From Zea mays (taxonomy: Eukaryota > Streptophyta > Magnoliopsida > Poales > Poaceae): 64,000 nucleotides of DNA. The translations under genes were made by a program, and so were the position numbers. A model generated the notes under the pieces. It made no database searches and was not told the DNA's origin. It saw nothing but the letters and a program-made list of their open reading frames with translations. This document shows positions 11,010-22,189 of the stretch, piece by piece. The stretch spans positions 8,074,434 to 8,138,433 of the forward strand of contig NC_050099.1 in NCBI RefSeq assembly GCF_902167145.1, in the 5' to 3' direction. Position 1 is the first letter of the stretch. The number at the start of each line of letters is the position of its first letter.

Positions 11010-12240
11010 GACTGAATGTGTAGGACTGAGATGCACCAGGATGTTTAACATTGTACCTCATCATGATTATGTAGGTACTGAGTACGATTACTAAAGAGAA
11101 TGACTTTCAAGTGGCACAATTCAATTCGCTGGAGCCCGTCCATAGATCAGAATGGCTTGGCAACATATTGATGCATTGCAATTTCATACCTGCTATGCGT
11201 AGGGCTGGACATTCGGTCTATTAGGGTAATTCGGTTCGGTCTATTCGGGTTTGTGATATTTCGGGTTCTGAAAAATAAGAAACGAAATTTTCAAAAATAT
11301 TTTAGGAACCGAACCCGAATAGACTCACAATTTCGGTTCGGTCCACCGAATAGACCCGAATTATAGAGAGACTAGTATATTTTGTTAAAATATATACAAT
11401 GAATAATTAATTGAAAGTACTAATACTATAACAAGTGACTATAAAAATTAGCATACAAAGATATATATAATATCGTTAAGATGATATCATTATTTCTAGC
11501 TAATAAGTTCATAAATCATATAATAATACCATCACATATTAAGAGCTTTTTTATATTTCGGGTTATTAGGTCTATTCGGGTTTTAAAAGTTAGGAACCGA
11601 ACCCGAACCCATACACCAAAATATAGCATATATAGGAACCGAACCCGAAAACCCGAATAGATCGACAATTCGGTCTATTCGGGTTCGGTTCGGGTTCAGG
11701 TTCGATCTATGCGCTTTGAAGTTTGGACTGGTTGTCCAGCATGGAGATGGTCGCAGCGCCACGTCACCTTCGTGAACCTTTGTACTTATTGAATCTTTGC
11801 TGAACATGTAAATTAGCGACTGAATTTGCGTACTAACAACGCAGATTTTGCCAAACAATGCATTGGTGGCTCCTATTTCTTTGGTTGTCATTGTTGCTTA
11901 ATAAGATGATTTTGTAAACTGAGTATCTGTTTCATGTGGTAAACTATTTTAAATTTTCTTCTTGATACACATGTACATTTTCAGCAAAAAAAAACGAGTG
12001 ATACAGTGTCATCCTACCTGTTCACAGAAATGGCTTCTAGTTCAGTGAAGCCACTATGGGAAGATGAAATGCCATGAGTTCTTTTGCATCTATATTAGAT
12101 CGGCAAAACACACAAGGTCACAAGTGATTTCAATTTTCCTAAAATGCTAGTATACAAACTGATGCATAAATGACTTCGATCAGTTTGAAGCAGTTGCATT
12201 CATGCTATATGTTGTACCGATTATCCTTGAAAGCAAAACA
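11010..12240 (-). pseudogene. Gene-fragment copy A (unidentified gene), interrupted
   Basis: Diverged but alignable by eye to 29960-30620 and 63000-63690. Shared landmarks include CTGGAGCCCGTCC / CTGAAGCCCGTCC and the block around ATGGGAAGATGAAATG. In the better copy at 30053-30546 the minus strand encodes a recognisable protein stretch; here no long frame survives. A 507-bp foldback insertion (11200-11706) splits it. I do not recognise the parental gene. Confidence 0.5.
11200..11706. mobile_element. Foldback insertion rich in TTCGGGTTCGG motifs
   Basis: 507 bp inserted into gene-fragment copy A, flanked by CTATGCG on both sides (11193-11199 and 11707-11713). The other two copies of the host segment are uninterrupted at this point. 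Its ends are repeats of GGTCTATTCGGGTT and its inverse, so the sequence can fold back; the centre is AT-rich. The 7-bp (perhaps originally 8-bp) duplication would fit a hAT-type non-autonomous element, but clean terminal inverted repeats are not visible. Confidence 0.65.
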
Positions 12241-12289
12241 TGCACATATCAAATTATTCACGTGTGTTCATTACAGCATAGTTGTGCTT

Positions 12290-12660
12290 GCATAACGTGA
12301 GGTGTGTGTGACATATCTCACATTCCAATAGTCACCTCATTATTCCTCATTGCATCGTCCAAATCTTTGAGAGTCACCAATCGTAACACGCAGTATCGCA
12401 CATACACATCCTGCCATCTACAATTGACAATCAAATTTTGCATGTGCAAGTCCAATGCATAGCCCATCAGCACTCTACCGTGCTACAACACTCAGATCCG
12501 ATTTCACATTATTACTTGAAATGTCGATAATGAATTTCTCGATGCCTTCCAAGCCTATGCTACAAGTAACATATTGAGTCATGGGATATAGCATGCCACA
12601 TCTTTGTGAAGAAGGATATTTGCACCGTGTTACATTTATAGTCCAAACATTATGTAGCAC
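12290..12660 (-). other. Exon-like stretches of unknown origin
   Basis: Two short minus-strand stretches read like coding exons. About 12420-12300 encodes a run containing LVTLKDLDDAMRNNEVTIG, and 12660-12475 encodes GLEGIEKFIIDISSNN. They adjoin gene-fragment copy A on the same strand and may belong to the same decayed gene. There is no start codon, continuous frame or confirmed splice chain, so a chance origin is possible. Confidence 0.3.
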
Positions 12661-12899
12661 CAGTCAATGATTATTTGAAACTTCGAATTATGTTCATGAA
12701 AGAATCTGAGTAATGTCCTTGTCTTAGCAGTCTAACAGTCTCTGAATGCAGAGTAAATTAGAGATGGTACTGCACAAACTACCCAATCATTAGTAATTGT
12801 GTATTCACTTTATGCCATGTATGAATTAAATCCTACATTCGTCGTCGTCTGGTTCAAAACATGCTAATGACATTTCATATTAATTTTATACTCCAAAAG

Positions 12900-14671
12900 A
12901 GTCTCCAGGGGTGTTTCTACACTTCTAGGGATCTAAATGTAATGGTTCCCTAGCGGCCGAGGATGGCGGGTTAATAATAAAAGTTCCCTGTGGCTCCTTG
13001 AAAGTTTGCCACGACGGCTAATACACAAGCTCGATTTGGCCATTGGATCTGATATCCAAGGCTAGAAATAGACCGCGAATCGGTATCTATTCTGGACCAT
13101 AGCGGGATCGATTCGGTTCCGTCCGATCGTATCCGACAGTCCCCATCCAATCGGTCGAAACGTTATCTATGTGCTAATTGTGGCCGCATGCTTGGGATCC
13201 ATCGGTTCCTAGCTCATCCCCCTCCCAAGCGGCCAAGCGCGGTGGCGCGCACAATCCATGCGACGGCGCACCGTCGGCACAACGACGAACCAACCAATCT
13301 ATGAACAAAACTAAACACGTCAAGATGATTCACATAAAGAAGATCAAGGTGAACTCGATTGAGGCCATCCTATCTTGGATTAAGGCAACACAAGCTCTAC
13401 CCACGTCTAGAGGCGGATCTGCGGTAGCAGACCAAGTCCAATGAGCAATTCCTTGCTCAAAGCACAATCATGCACCCTGTCATCGACCTCCACATGATAC
13501 ATGTCTATTGCCGAACACTGCAATCAAATCTTTGGACGCAGAGCAGCGACAAGGATGAGAATTGATCGTGGCGTCCGTGGTTCTCCCCTCCCCCATGGAT
13601 GCATTTCATGGCTTGGAGCAGGGCGTACAGATGAATAGCATGAGGCAGGGATTCACGGAGGCTTCGACTTTATACGCCTAGGGAATGGTTCGGATGAGAT
13701 CACATCCTGGGACACAAGATGGAGTTGTTGTGCATGGCTCAGACTCGTAACAACCTAGGGAAGGAGATGAGCATCACACTGGGGTCCACATGTCGGCGAT
13801 TGGTGCACTTGTGTGAGGCAGTGGTGGGAGGGTGACGCCTTGGACCCACCCGACGGTGACCTAGTGATGGAAGAGCGGGGGAGCGAGTGCGTGACGAGGA
13901 TGAGGCACGGAGGAGTTTGGTTCTCTGGCTAGTAGGGACCACAGGTTAGCGACCCAATGGCAACGAGATACAGGACTGGTGGGCCCCACAGGTCAGTGTC
14001 ACGGTTTAGGGAGAATTGGGTCGATGGATGATTCCTTGGGCCGACTTTCATCCCAAGCGACAGGTATGTTCTTCTTCCTTTTCCTTTTATTTTTTTTATT
14101 TTCTGTTTTCCTTTCTTTTCCTTTTCAAGTACGTTTCAAATTCAAACTATGTTTTGAAATCTGAATCCCAATTAAGTGCACACTCCAAGAACCCAACATG
14201 ATGCAAATTAAATGTTTTATCTATTTACAATCTTATTTATGAAAATGCTTTTAATTATGTAGTGCATACATATAAATGATATACCTTAATAAAATATCAC
14301 TTTGTGTGTGTAGTTTACTTGAAAGTGAAATAATATCCATTATTTATTTAATTTTAGGAGAGGTTACTATCTAATCAAGGACAACCTTATTTCAAGTATT
14401 TTTAAAGTATTTCTAATCATATAGTTTCATGAGAGGAATAATCCAGTTTAGCAAATGGATTGAAACACTTTCTATTATTATGTTTTTTATTCCAACTTAA
14501 ATTCCAGTTTCAAAAGTTTTAGGTTCTATATTTGACTAACAACATTTTAATAATGTCAACGATTTATTTTAGTAAGTTTAATAGTGAGGAACCCATATTA
14601 GGAAACATCTTCATTCTTAATCTTTTGGAGAAACTTTTATAAATCTCAAAATAGAACTTTGAGGTGTTACA
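12900..14671 (-). repeat. Truncated long LTR, chromovirus (Tekay/Del)-like
   Basis: The right edge GAGGTGTTACA (14671) corresponds to an LTR start TGTAACACCTC on the minus strand. The interior matches the general layout of the 23517-26920 LTR in the same order: a block of GATCNGATTCGG-type motifs near 13080, GGGCCCCACAGGTCAG near 13982, then a T-rich run near 14080 and an AT-rich end. The distal part is missing and the left limit is approximate. Short frames inside it are not convincing genes. Confidence 0.5.
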
Positions 14672-15212
14672 TCAGTCCCATGTGGGCACTAGGTAGAGAG
14701 CAATTGGAGGTGAAAGGCCAAATTGTGTGTCCTATCTTTTGGTTAATTACCACTAGGCTAGGAATAATGAAATAAAAAACATAACAAACAAGATCTGATA
14801 CTATATGATTATGAGTGGGGCATGAGTTAAGTGTGCAACCATAATTAAGCTGCACCTAGTGATGGTTTGCGGCCAACATATCGCTCTATGTATACTAGCG
14901 CATCGATGACCAAGCAAGTCGTCGAAATATTTTTCAAAAAACCACAATTTTTAGGTTTGCAATTTTGGTGCATTCGTACAGTCCTGCTACCTCACACGAA
15001 TCTTATCATCGAGATATCCATCTCGTTTTGATCTTTGCTTGAGGATGATACAACGACACCCAAAACTTAAGTAAAAAATTGCACTCACAACTCTGATGCT
15101 ATGTAGTCCTATAACCAAACCACGTGATGTATTAAACAGATCGTGGTATCCTCAGTTAAATTATCTGATACAACACTCTGTTGTAAGGATGAGGAACACA
15201 AATCAAAGTACT
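14672..15212. other. No gene recognised
   Basis: AT-rich single-copy-looking sequence between a truncated LTR and a foldback structure. Short frames only; I see no motif or repeat structure that I can name. Confidence 0.5.
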
Positions 15213-15868
15213 AGGCTAGCTCCAGCAAGTCACCCTAAAGGGTTCTGTACCCTAAATATAGAGGATCAAATGGTCCTCTACGTCCTCCAGCAGCGTCCTC
15301 TAAACGGTTCTCTAAATTTAGAGGACGCTGCTGGATTCTCTATATATAGAGTTTCTCTAAACGGTCCTATATCCATTTGAATACTTTAAATAACCGGTTT
15401 AGCAAAACTAAAATATGTACAATACATTTGAGAGTATGACAAATACGTATGTGTAAAGAATAAAAATAAAAAATGTCTCTAATATAGATATTTGAGTATA
15501 GAGGACGTGATTAAGAGAACGTTGTTGGAGAGAAATGAGATATAAAGAATGGAATCTTTTAAAGGAGACTGTAAAAGACAGATATAGAGGATGGATATAG
15601 AGGACGTTGTTGGAGACAGCTTAGACTGTCTCTAGCAACGTCCTCTATATCCATTCTCTATATCTGTCCTTTATATTCTCCTCTAAAAGATTTAGTATTC
15701 AAATGGATAGAGGACCGTTTAGAGAAACTCTATATATAGAGAATCCAACATTGTCCTCTAAATTTAGAGGACCGTCTAGAGGACGTTGCTGGAGAGCGTA
15801 GAGGACCATTTGATCCTCTATATTTAGGGTAGAGGACCCTTTAGGGGTCCTTGCTCGAGCCAGCCTCA
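15213..15868. mobile_element. Composite foldback/MITE structure with four inverted arms
   Basis: The outer ends AGGCTAGCTCCAGCAA and TTGCTCGAGCCAGCCT are imperfect inverted repeats. Long inverted arms follow: AAATATAGAGGATCAAATGG near 15255 and its complement near 15810. Inside, a second inversion centres on about 15622-15626 (GGAGACAGCTTAGACTGTCTC), with arms extending about 100 bp each way. The arms give similar conceptual peptides from opposite strands, a by-product of the palindrome and not evidence of genes. No exact target duplication was found. Confidence 0.7.
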
Positions 15869-15888
15869 AGTAGATTCTAGAGACAAAG

Positions 15889-16200
15889 CCCCTGTTTGTT
15901 TCAGCTTTTTGGAGCTTCTGGCCACCAAAAGCTGCTGCGGACTGCCAAACGCTCAACTTTTCAGTCAGCTTCTATAAAATTCGTTTGGGTAAAAACCATT
16001 CAAAATCAACATAAACACATAATCGGTTGAGTCATTGCAATAGTAGGAATCTGTCACTTTCTAGATCCTAAGTCCTATGGACACCTTTATCTTCCTCCGC
16101 ACGTAATCCTAATGATACTCAGATTCTCTACACGGTCAGATTCTCCCCACAGCCAGATTCTCAGAAAAGCTGGTCAGAAAAAAGCTGAACCAAACAGGCC
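15889..16200. mobile_element. MITE with CCCCTGTTTG/CAAACAGGCC ends
   Basis: 312 bp with imperfect terminal inverted repeats (CCCCTGTTTGTTTCAGCTTTTT and the complement of AAAAGCTGAACCAAACAGG). CAAAG flanks both sides (15884-15888 and 16201-16205). The 5-bp repeat is short for hAT or Mutator, so the superfamily is left open. Confidence 0.65.
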
Positions 16201-16205
16201 CAAAG

Positions 16206-16880
16206 TATATACGTAGTAGCATCATTAATTTCTACCCATATATAGAGCATCCCCGTGCTACAAGACTGTGCAAAGTTCCAAGCGTATTATTATCATGTAT
16301 AAATTGTTGCCTAAGGGTCTTTTTAGTTCAGTCTCAAGTCTCCACCAGCTCCGAGCACTGGCCTTGGGAGGCATTAGGAAACTTAACAGTTCACGAAATG
16401 GGTGTCCAACTCCAAGCAAAACAGATGCTACCATGTGATACATGACAGCAAGGAGGACGGTAGGCGTTCCTTGTGTCGTAGGCAAGAAGAGGGCGAACTA
16501 CCTTGCTTTGCTCTTGGCGTCAACCAGTAGGTATGCTGGTTCGACGGTATTCGTGGGCTGGGATATTGACAGCAACCTTGCAAGAGTTTACAGATGTGGG
16601 TATGCTAACATAGCCTGCAAACCAAAGAATGAACATACCAAAGAACATGCACAAGTGTGGCTATCAAATATAAAAAACTTTGAGATCTGAATTGTACATT
16701 CAATTATTTTGTGCATTAATCCCTTTGGAATAAACCAATGGTGGGAGAATTTTCATCTCGTTTTTTATCCCTGTTCTTGCATACAAGAGGATATAAGAGT
16801 CTCTACAAAATGTAACACAGGTTCCTTCATGTCCTATATGCAGACGTGTGGCAGTTATATTTGTTTGAATTAGCAAAGCA
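16206..16880. other. No gene recognised
   Basis: Contains two overlapping short frames on opposite strands around 16258-16690 with no recognisable domain. No repeat boundaries are visible. Confidence 0.4.
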
Positions 16881-16889
16881 TTAAATCTA

Positions 16890-17180
16890 CCCTGTGCATT
16901 GTAGGAATTCTAGAAACTTTTTCACGGCCTCTAAGGAAGCCGCCGAAATAACCGTGTGTTCAGCGACAATGATGTGGCCATTGAAAATATTACAATTTTT
17001 GGCGGCTACTGTCGAACCGTCCAAAATAAGATTATTGTTTTTATCGGCTATGGCATGGCCACCAAAAATAAAATCATTTCCGATGGCTATTGTCGGGCCA
17101 TCAAAAATAAGATTGTTTTTGGTGGTTGTGGCTCGTGTGTGATCCAATTCGGCATCAACGCCATGAAAGATGTGCAAAAA
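16890..17180. repeat. Degenerate ~60-bp repeats, CACTA-subterminal-like
   Basis: Several decayed units alternate motifs such as TTTTTGGCGGCTA, GGCTATTGTCGG and CATCAAAAATAAGATT. The result is a repetitive conceptual peptide on both strands (for example IFGGHAIA and LILDGSTVA). Arrays of GGCGGCTA-type motifs occur near the ends of plant CACTA elements. A comparable patch is at about 20275-20360, but no CACTA termini were found. Confidence 0.35.
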
Positions 17181-17292
17181 ATACCTAGCATTATCTTGTC
17201 ATTCCTCACTAGCTTTAAGTGATAACATCGTATATATTGGATTGTTCCATTTTTTATATTTGTGATGTATCAGGTGTGTGTGTTTCTAGGAC

Positions 17293-17378
17293 AACAACTA
17301 GGTTTCAATTTTATTAATATTGTACTGCATGTTTAAACAACTAGGTTTCAATTTTATTAATATTGTACTGCATGTTTA
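17293..17378. repeat. 43-bp perfect tandem duplication
   Basis: Two adjacent copies (17293-17335 and 17336-17378) of a unit containing CTAGGTTTCAATTTTATTAA, apparently identical, so recent or conserved by slippage. Confidence 0.9.
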
Positions 17379-17399
17379 TACTGGAAGCACTGTGTAGCT

Positions 17400-18490
17400 T
17401 GGGCCAATATTTTTTACTATCATGAAACTCATCCCTTTCCCAATCTAGGAAGCAGCAAGAGCAAAGGTGTTCGGATGACCAACAGTGAAGAAAGCATGCA
17501 GTGTTTAGTATGATACATTTTATGTTTTAGCTTTCAATTATAGTGTAGACTAACTTCTGTCTATCCCGAAGGAGTTAATGGTACTAAAGGGTAAAAACGA
17601 AGGCTCAAACTGACATTAATATATTGGTTGTCTTATATATTTATTTGTGCACATTATTTATATTCATATGACTCTATTAGCCCCACAACTAGAGGTGGTA
17701 ATAGATCACGATTCGTTTGAGCCTTTAATTATTTTTAGTTAAAAAATAAATAATATAATATGATCCTTAAAATTTACAGTGTACTAAAATTTAAAGCCTA
17801 TTACCACCCCTACCCGCAACACATTTATTGTTTTGCCCTACCAACCTACTACATCCATAGAAAAGTTCGCACATAGTACACGTATGTGCAAAATGATTAC
17901 AATGTTTATTTTTAAATACTGAATCAGTTTTGAGTTTCTGCCATATATGCAATGTTAGCTCGCTTCAGCCAACTCATCTCTAAATATGAGAAATAATGAT
18001 CCTCCGTCACATATAACCTATAGCTTCAAGAGTACTGTGTGGGATTGGGCTGCATTCGGAAATTGACTATGTTACCATTTGTTCCACAGACATCGATTGT
18101 GCACTTTATCCTGCCAACATGACGGATGCGTTCTTCTTCAATGTTGTTCTCACATACTCGTCTGTTTTTAGCTGCCACTCTCCTCCAGAACTTTTGTTAT
18201 ATTTTCATGCCCAACAATGATCCAATCCTCATCAACCTATCCAATACTCTACAAAGCAGAGGGAAGAGGTAACCACAGTGTGCTATCCTGGCCAACATTG
18301 TGCGGTAGAGGCAAATTAGTTGTAGGAATACATGAGTAAATTTATCTGATCCAACGTAAGCACAAATGTAACAAGTCAACTTTGTGTCCAGCAGGAACAG
18401 TAACAGGTGGTCCACTGCAATCGGTCATCTGCAGGCCACAAATATGAGAAACTGATTTTTTTCATGTTGTCAGAGCTATGTGTTTGGTTT
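17400..18490. other. Non-coding, with one exon-like frame
   Basis: Mostly AT-rich. A minus-strand frame at 18415-18197 (72 residues, hydrophobic, containing RIAHCGYLFPLLCRVLDRL) reads somewhat like an exon but has no recognised domain. A motif near 18040-18090 (GGCTGCATTCGG... then ACCATTTG) recurs near 20513 and 22560, hinting at repeated decayed fragments. Confidence 0.3.
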
Positions 18491-18496
18491 GTTTTC

Positions 18497-19631
18497 TGAA
18501 AGTCGCCTAGAGGGGTGGTGAATAGGCGAAACCTAAAATTTATAAACTTAAACACACACTAAGGCCCGGGTTAGCGTTAGAATTAAATCTGAGGTGAAAG
18601 ATTGTTTCTCTTGCCATGAGTTGCTCAAATGATGCATATGACGTTTGGGAGCAAACTCAAATCAATATTTGCAAGAAAACTTTAGAGATAGGAAAGAGGG
18701 CAAACAAATCAAATAGAAATGAACACAAGCGGACACGGTGATTTGTTTTTACCGAGGTTCGGTTCTAAAGAACCTAATCCCTGTTGAGGAGGCCATAAAG
18801 GCCGGGTCTATTTTAACCCTTTCCCTCTCTCTCAAACGGTCACTTAGACCGATTGAGCCTTCTCCTTAATCAAACGGGTCACTAAGACCCCGCAAGGACC
18901 ACCACACACTTAGGTGTCTCTTGCTAGCTTTACAAACACTTAGAAATAAGAATGGAAAGAAGAGAAGGTAATCCAAGCGACAAGAGCAACAAAAGAACAC
19001 AAATGATCCTCTCACAAGCCTTTAAGCACTAGAGTTGATTTTGGGAACTTGGAGTGGATTGAATACTTTGATTGTGTCTTGGAGTGTTGAACTTTGCTCT
19101 TGCAATGAATGAGAACTTCATAATACTTGGATGGCTTTGAATGAGGTGGTTGGGGGTATTTATAGCCTCCAACCACTTTCTAGTCGTTGGCTAACTTTGC
19201 TGGCGATAGGCGCACTGGACAGTCCGATGGCGCACCAGACAGTCCGGTGGCACATCGGACAGCCATTGTTCACTGTCTGGTGCGTGCCACGTCAGCGCGC
19301 CCATTGGGGTTTGGAGCTATTGACCGTTGAAACCCTTTGTCCTTTTGCTGCACCGGACAGTCCAGTGCCACACAGGACATGTCCGGTGACTTCTGACTTC
19401 TGCGCTCTGACTTCTACGTGGCATTTTCATCACTGTTCCACTTGGCAGCACACTCTCATGTCTTGCTCCAAATTTTGATTGTCCCCAACTAAATTTCTTT
19501 CTTGGTTTGTGTTGAACCTTATGCACCTGAGATAAATGATATATAGACAAACTAGTTAGTCCAAGTGGTTTGTGTTGGACATCAACCACCAAAATCGATT
19601 ATAGGAAAAGATTAAGTCTATTTCCCTTTCA
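18497..19631 (-). repeat. Ji-like solo LTR (1135 bp), TSD TTTTC
   Basis: On the plus strand it starts TGAAAGTCGCCTAGAGG and ends TTTCCCTTTCA, the reverse complement of the LTR of the element at 31703-35497. Perfect 5-bp target duplications TTTTC flank it (18492-18496 and 19632-19636). No internal domain lies beside it, so it is a solo LTR left by LTR-LTR recombination. The CCGGACAGTCC-type motifs are at about 19205-19390, and a minus-strand TATA box (GGCTATAAATAC) is at about 19150-19161. Confidence 0.92.
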
Positions 19632-20024
19632 TTTTCTATAACATAGATGGTTTAGAGATGAATAAGCCCTATTTTTGGAATACAACCCAATAGAAAATCA
19701 CTTTACATGACAATAATGAATTTTAGAAAGACAATTTTATGTAAGTTTCTCAGTGGTGCACAATTATTCAGCCATGAAGCAAAGAAAACACAAAACCAGT
19801 CATGTGCTTGCAGCTAATGCTCATTCAAATGCTTCAGTTGATCATTAATGTTTGCAGCCATGTGGTATATTATTACCCATCCTGCTAGCCAAACGGTATT
19901 TTAGTTCATAGCTCAGTACACTGAATACATCGATTGGCAAATGCATACAGAAACAATAAGTGTGGTGTCCATGGGGGTTGTAGATTGTGGCTTACTAAGC
20001 CATTGGAGAGCTAGATCTGAGTAA

Positions 20025-20161
20025 TTGCTTGTTCGTTTTGCTCTCAATCCATGTGGATCGGGTGAGATTGTGTGGATTTAAATACCAAACAAGTCAAAAA
20101 TTTTCATAATTTTTTCCAATCTCATCCAATCCATGTGGGATAGGAATAACCGAACAAGGCC
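20025..20161. mobile_element. Tourist-like MITE, TSD TAA
   Basis: 137 bp with ends TTGCTTGTTCG / CGAACAAGGCC and internal inverted CAATCCATGTGG-type arms. It is flanked by TAA at 20022-20024 and 20162-20164, the 3-bp TWA duplication of PIF/Harbinger elements. Confidence 0.7.
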
Positions 20162-20439
20162 TAAGCTGGAGAAACCCGAGATGCAATGTGATATGGGTAC
20201 AACAGTAATGGTAAGAATGTTGCACCAAATATTTTTAGAGGTCATGTTCATCAAGAAATCCATAAACTTTCAACGGCCAAAATCACCAAAAATAAGTGAT
20301 TCCCATAAAAAATAACTTATTTTTTTGTGGCTATAGGATTATTTTCGGTGGCACGCTATATGTAGCCAGAGTGTACTAATTTATGTCCATTATAGGGTAC
20401 TGAGTTCATGGTCATCAGTTCCATATATAGAGAACATGT

Positions 20440-20575
20440 TTGCTAGTGTACACAGCAAGTTTGAAGCATTGAGAGAACAATTTCCTCCCTCACCGAGAGA
20501 ACCTATAGGATTAGGCTGCATCAGGGCATTGAATTTTCTTACCATTTGATCCACCAGTTGGGCATAGGGGTGGTA
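20440..20575. repeat. Decayed repeat shared with 22480-22610
   Basis: The block GAGAGAACAATTTCCTCCCT ... GGATTAGGCTGCATCAGGG is matched with substitutions near 22500-22600, and its second half also near 18040-18090. It may be fragments of one gene or an old repeat; no frame is preserved. Confidence 0.35.
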
Positions 20576-20820
20576 ATGGATCAGGATCCAAATGCCCCTT
20601 CACAAAAAGTTAGGGCTCTTAAATAATGTTAGTTCAAAAATGAATAGGAATATGACTTGATCCTAATCGGATTCAGAAGAGGAGGTAGTGGCTATATTTA
20701 TGATAAATAGAGAAGATAAAACGTGGTGGTGGGACATGGTGGTAGAGTTGAGGTCACCGTAAATTGGCTGAGCTTGTTCGTAACAGTGGGCCTTATAATT
20801 CATCTGCCTCTAGAACTGAC

Positions 20821-20852
20821 TAGTACCTTATTAGCTCGCGCTTCGCGTGATT
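20821..20852 (-). mobile_element. Candidate Helitron 3' terminus
   Basis: On the minus strand a short GC hairpin (CGCGAAGCGCG) is followed about 12 nt later by CTAG, with T as the next host base. This is the arrangement expected at a Helitron 3' end. The 5' TC end would lie to the right and was not identified. A GC-rich exon-like block at about 21540-21850 would be consistent with captured sequence. Confidence 0.3.
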
Positions 20853-21991
20853 GTTTTGACGATGTGTTTAACAGTTGATTCAAAGTGTGCATATGGTAAA
20901 GAGAGTTTTGTTTTAAATATATAGATTCAACATGTATGAACATAAATATATGTAGAAGTATTACATAGCAGTGATAAAATCATTTAAACATGTAGTTATT
21001 TGTAGTTGAATGTTACAATTGATAAATATAGTATAATGAGTAGCCTAAATACTATGTTACAAAGGTTCTTGTTGTAGTTGGCTGAGCCAACATATTTTTT
21101 ATTAGTCGCCACAAAATAGTTATGCGGTTAAAGAGAGTTTGTAGTGACTACGTAAAGCTGAACCATAAGTATACAAATTTATTAGGACAATAAAATAATT
21201 GGATATAGCATTATTGCTTTCTATATTGAATGTATTTGTGCACATCAAGATAGAATTAGTAGGACATGGTTTAAATTTTTTTGTACCTAAGCAGTATAGG
21301 GCTGGTATATATGTTGGAGTCCCAATCGCTGATAAATTGTAGGTATCACCGTGATGAGTCTCCATACAAAATCAATTGTAGAATATATTACTTAGTGCAT
21401 ATTAAGATTTGTAAACAAATTTTAGTGGATATCTTCAATTTGATCATATGCACATAACATTGTGTGTAATCATTTTGTTTCTATTCAAGATATTTATGAG
21501 ACAATGTACCATTTTCTCGAATATCTGATCCCACGGTCACACCATTCCTACTCGAGCGCTGGAAGACCGCATCTTCGACCTCCACATTGCAGGTCGCCGG
21601 AGCCGAAGCTCGTGCGAACTCATCACCGGCCACTACCGGCACGCGAACTCATCACTGTTCAGCGCAACCTCACCGGAGCTCCACGCGGACACCCCCTGCC
21701 CTAGCACGCGGATCTCGCCCATCTTCGCTGCAACTACACATGCCCGACTACTCGTAAGGTAGCGAGAGTGCTGCACTGCATCGCCGCGGTGGCCTATGGC
21801 GGCCTGGCCTCGCTAGTCCTAGTTGCTCCGACGAGCCTACATTGCGTCTGGTCTATGATCACGCTCATACTTCACATGGCCATAGATGGCATATCGAGAG
21901 GTTGACAATTTAAAAAGCGACATGGACACACTGGGAGCGCGTGGTCGCTCCAAGCTTAATTTGTTGTGTGACAGCCCAAGGTGGTTAACAT
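20853..21991. other. AT-rich sequence with a GC-rich exon-like block
   Basis: Mostly AT-rich and non-coding. Between about 21540 and 21850 the composition turns GC-rich (a Pro/Arg/His-rich frame 21462-21704 overlaps it), unlike its surroundings. No domain is recognised. It could be a captured exon or a decayed gene 5' end. Confidence 0.35.
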
Positions 21992-21994
21992 TTA

Positions 21995-22183
21995 GGTGTC
22001 GTTTGGTTCACGAAATGTAATGTAAATAGTAACGGTAATGATTCACACTCGATTAGCAGTGGTAACAAGTTTGAATAGGACAATATCAGTTTCTAGTGTG
22101 ATATCTTATTACAGTTAGAACCAAACATGATTTAACATTATCGGTTACCATTCACGTTACAAATATGTGAACCAAAGAACATC
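21995..22183. mobile_element. Tourist-like MITE, TSD TTA
   Basis: 189 bp with ends GGTGTCGTTTGGTTCAC and GTGAACCAAAGAACATC (imperfect terminal inverted repeats), flanked by TTA at 21992-21994 and 22184-22186. Internal TAACGGTAATG-type motifs recur inverted. Confidence 0.78.
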
Positions 22184-22189
22184 TTATAT

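Noticed and set aside
16258..16690. Possible small gene on either strand
   Set aside because: Two opposing frames of 75-82 residues overlap with no recognised motif, splice sites or repeat support.
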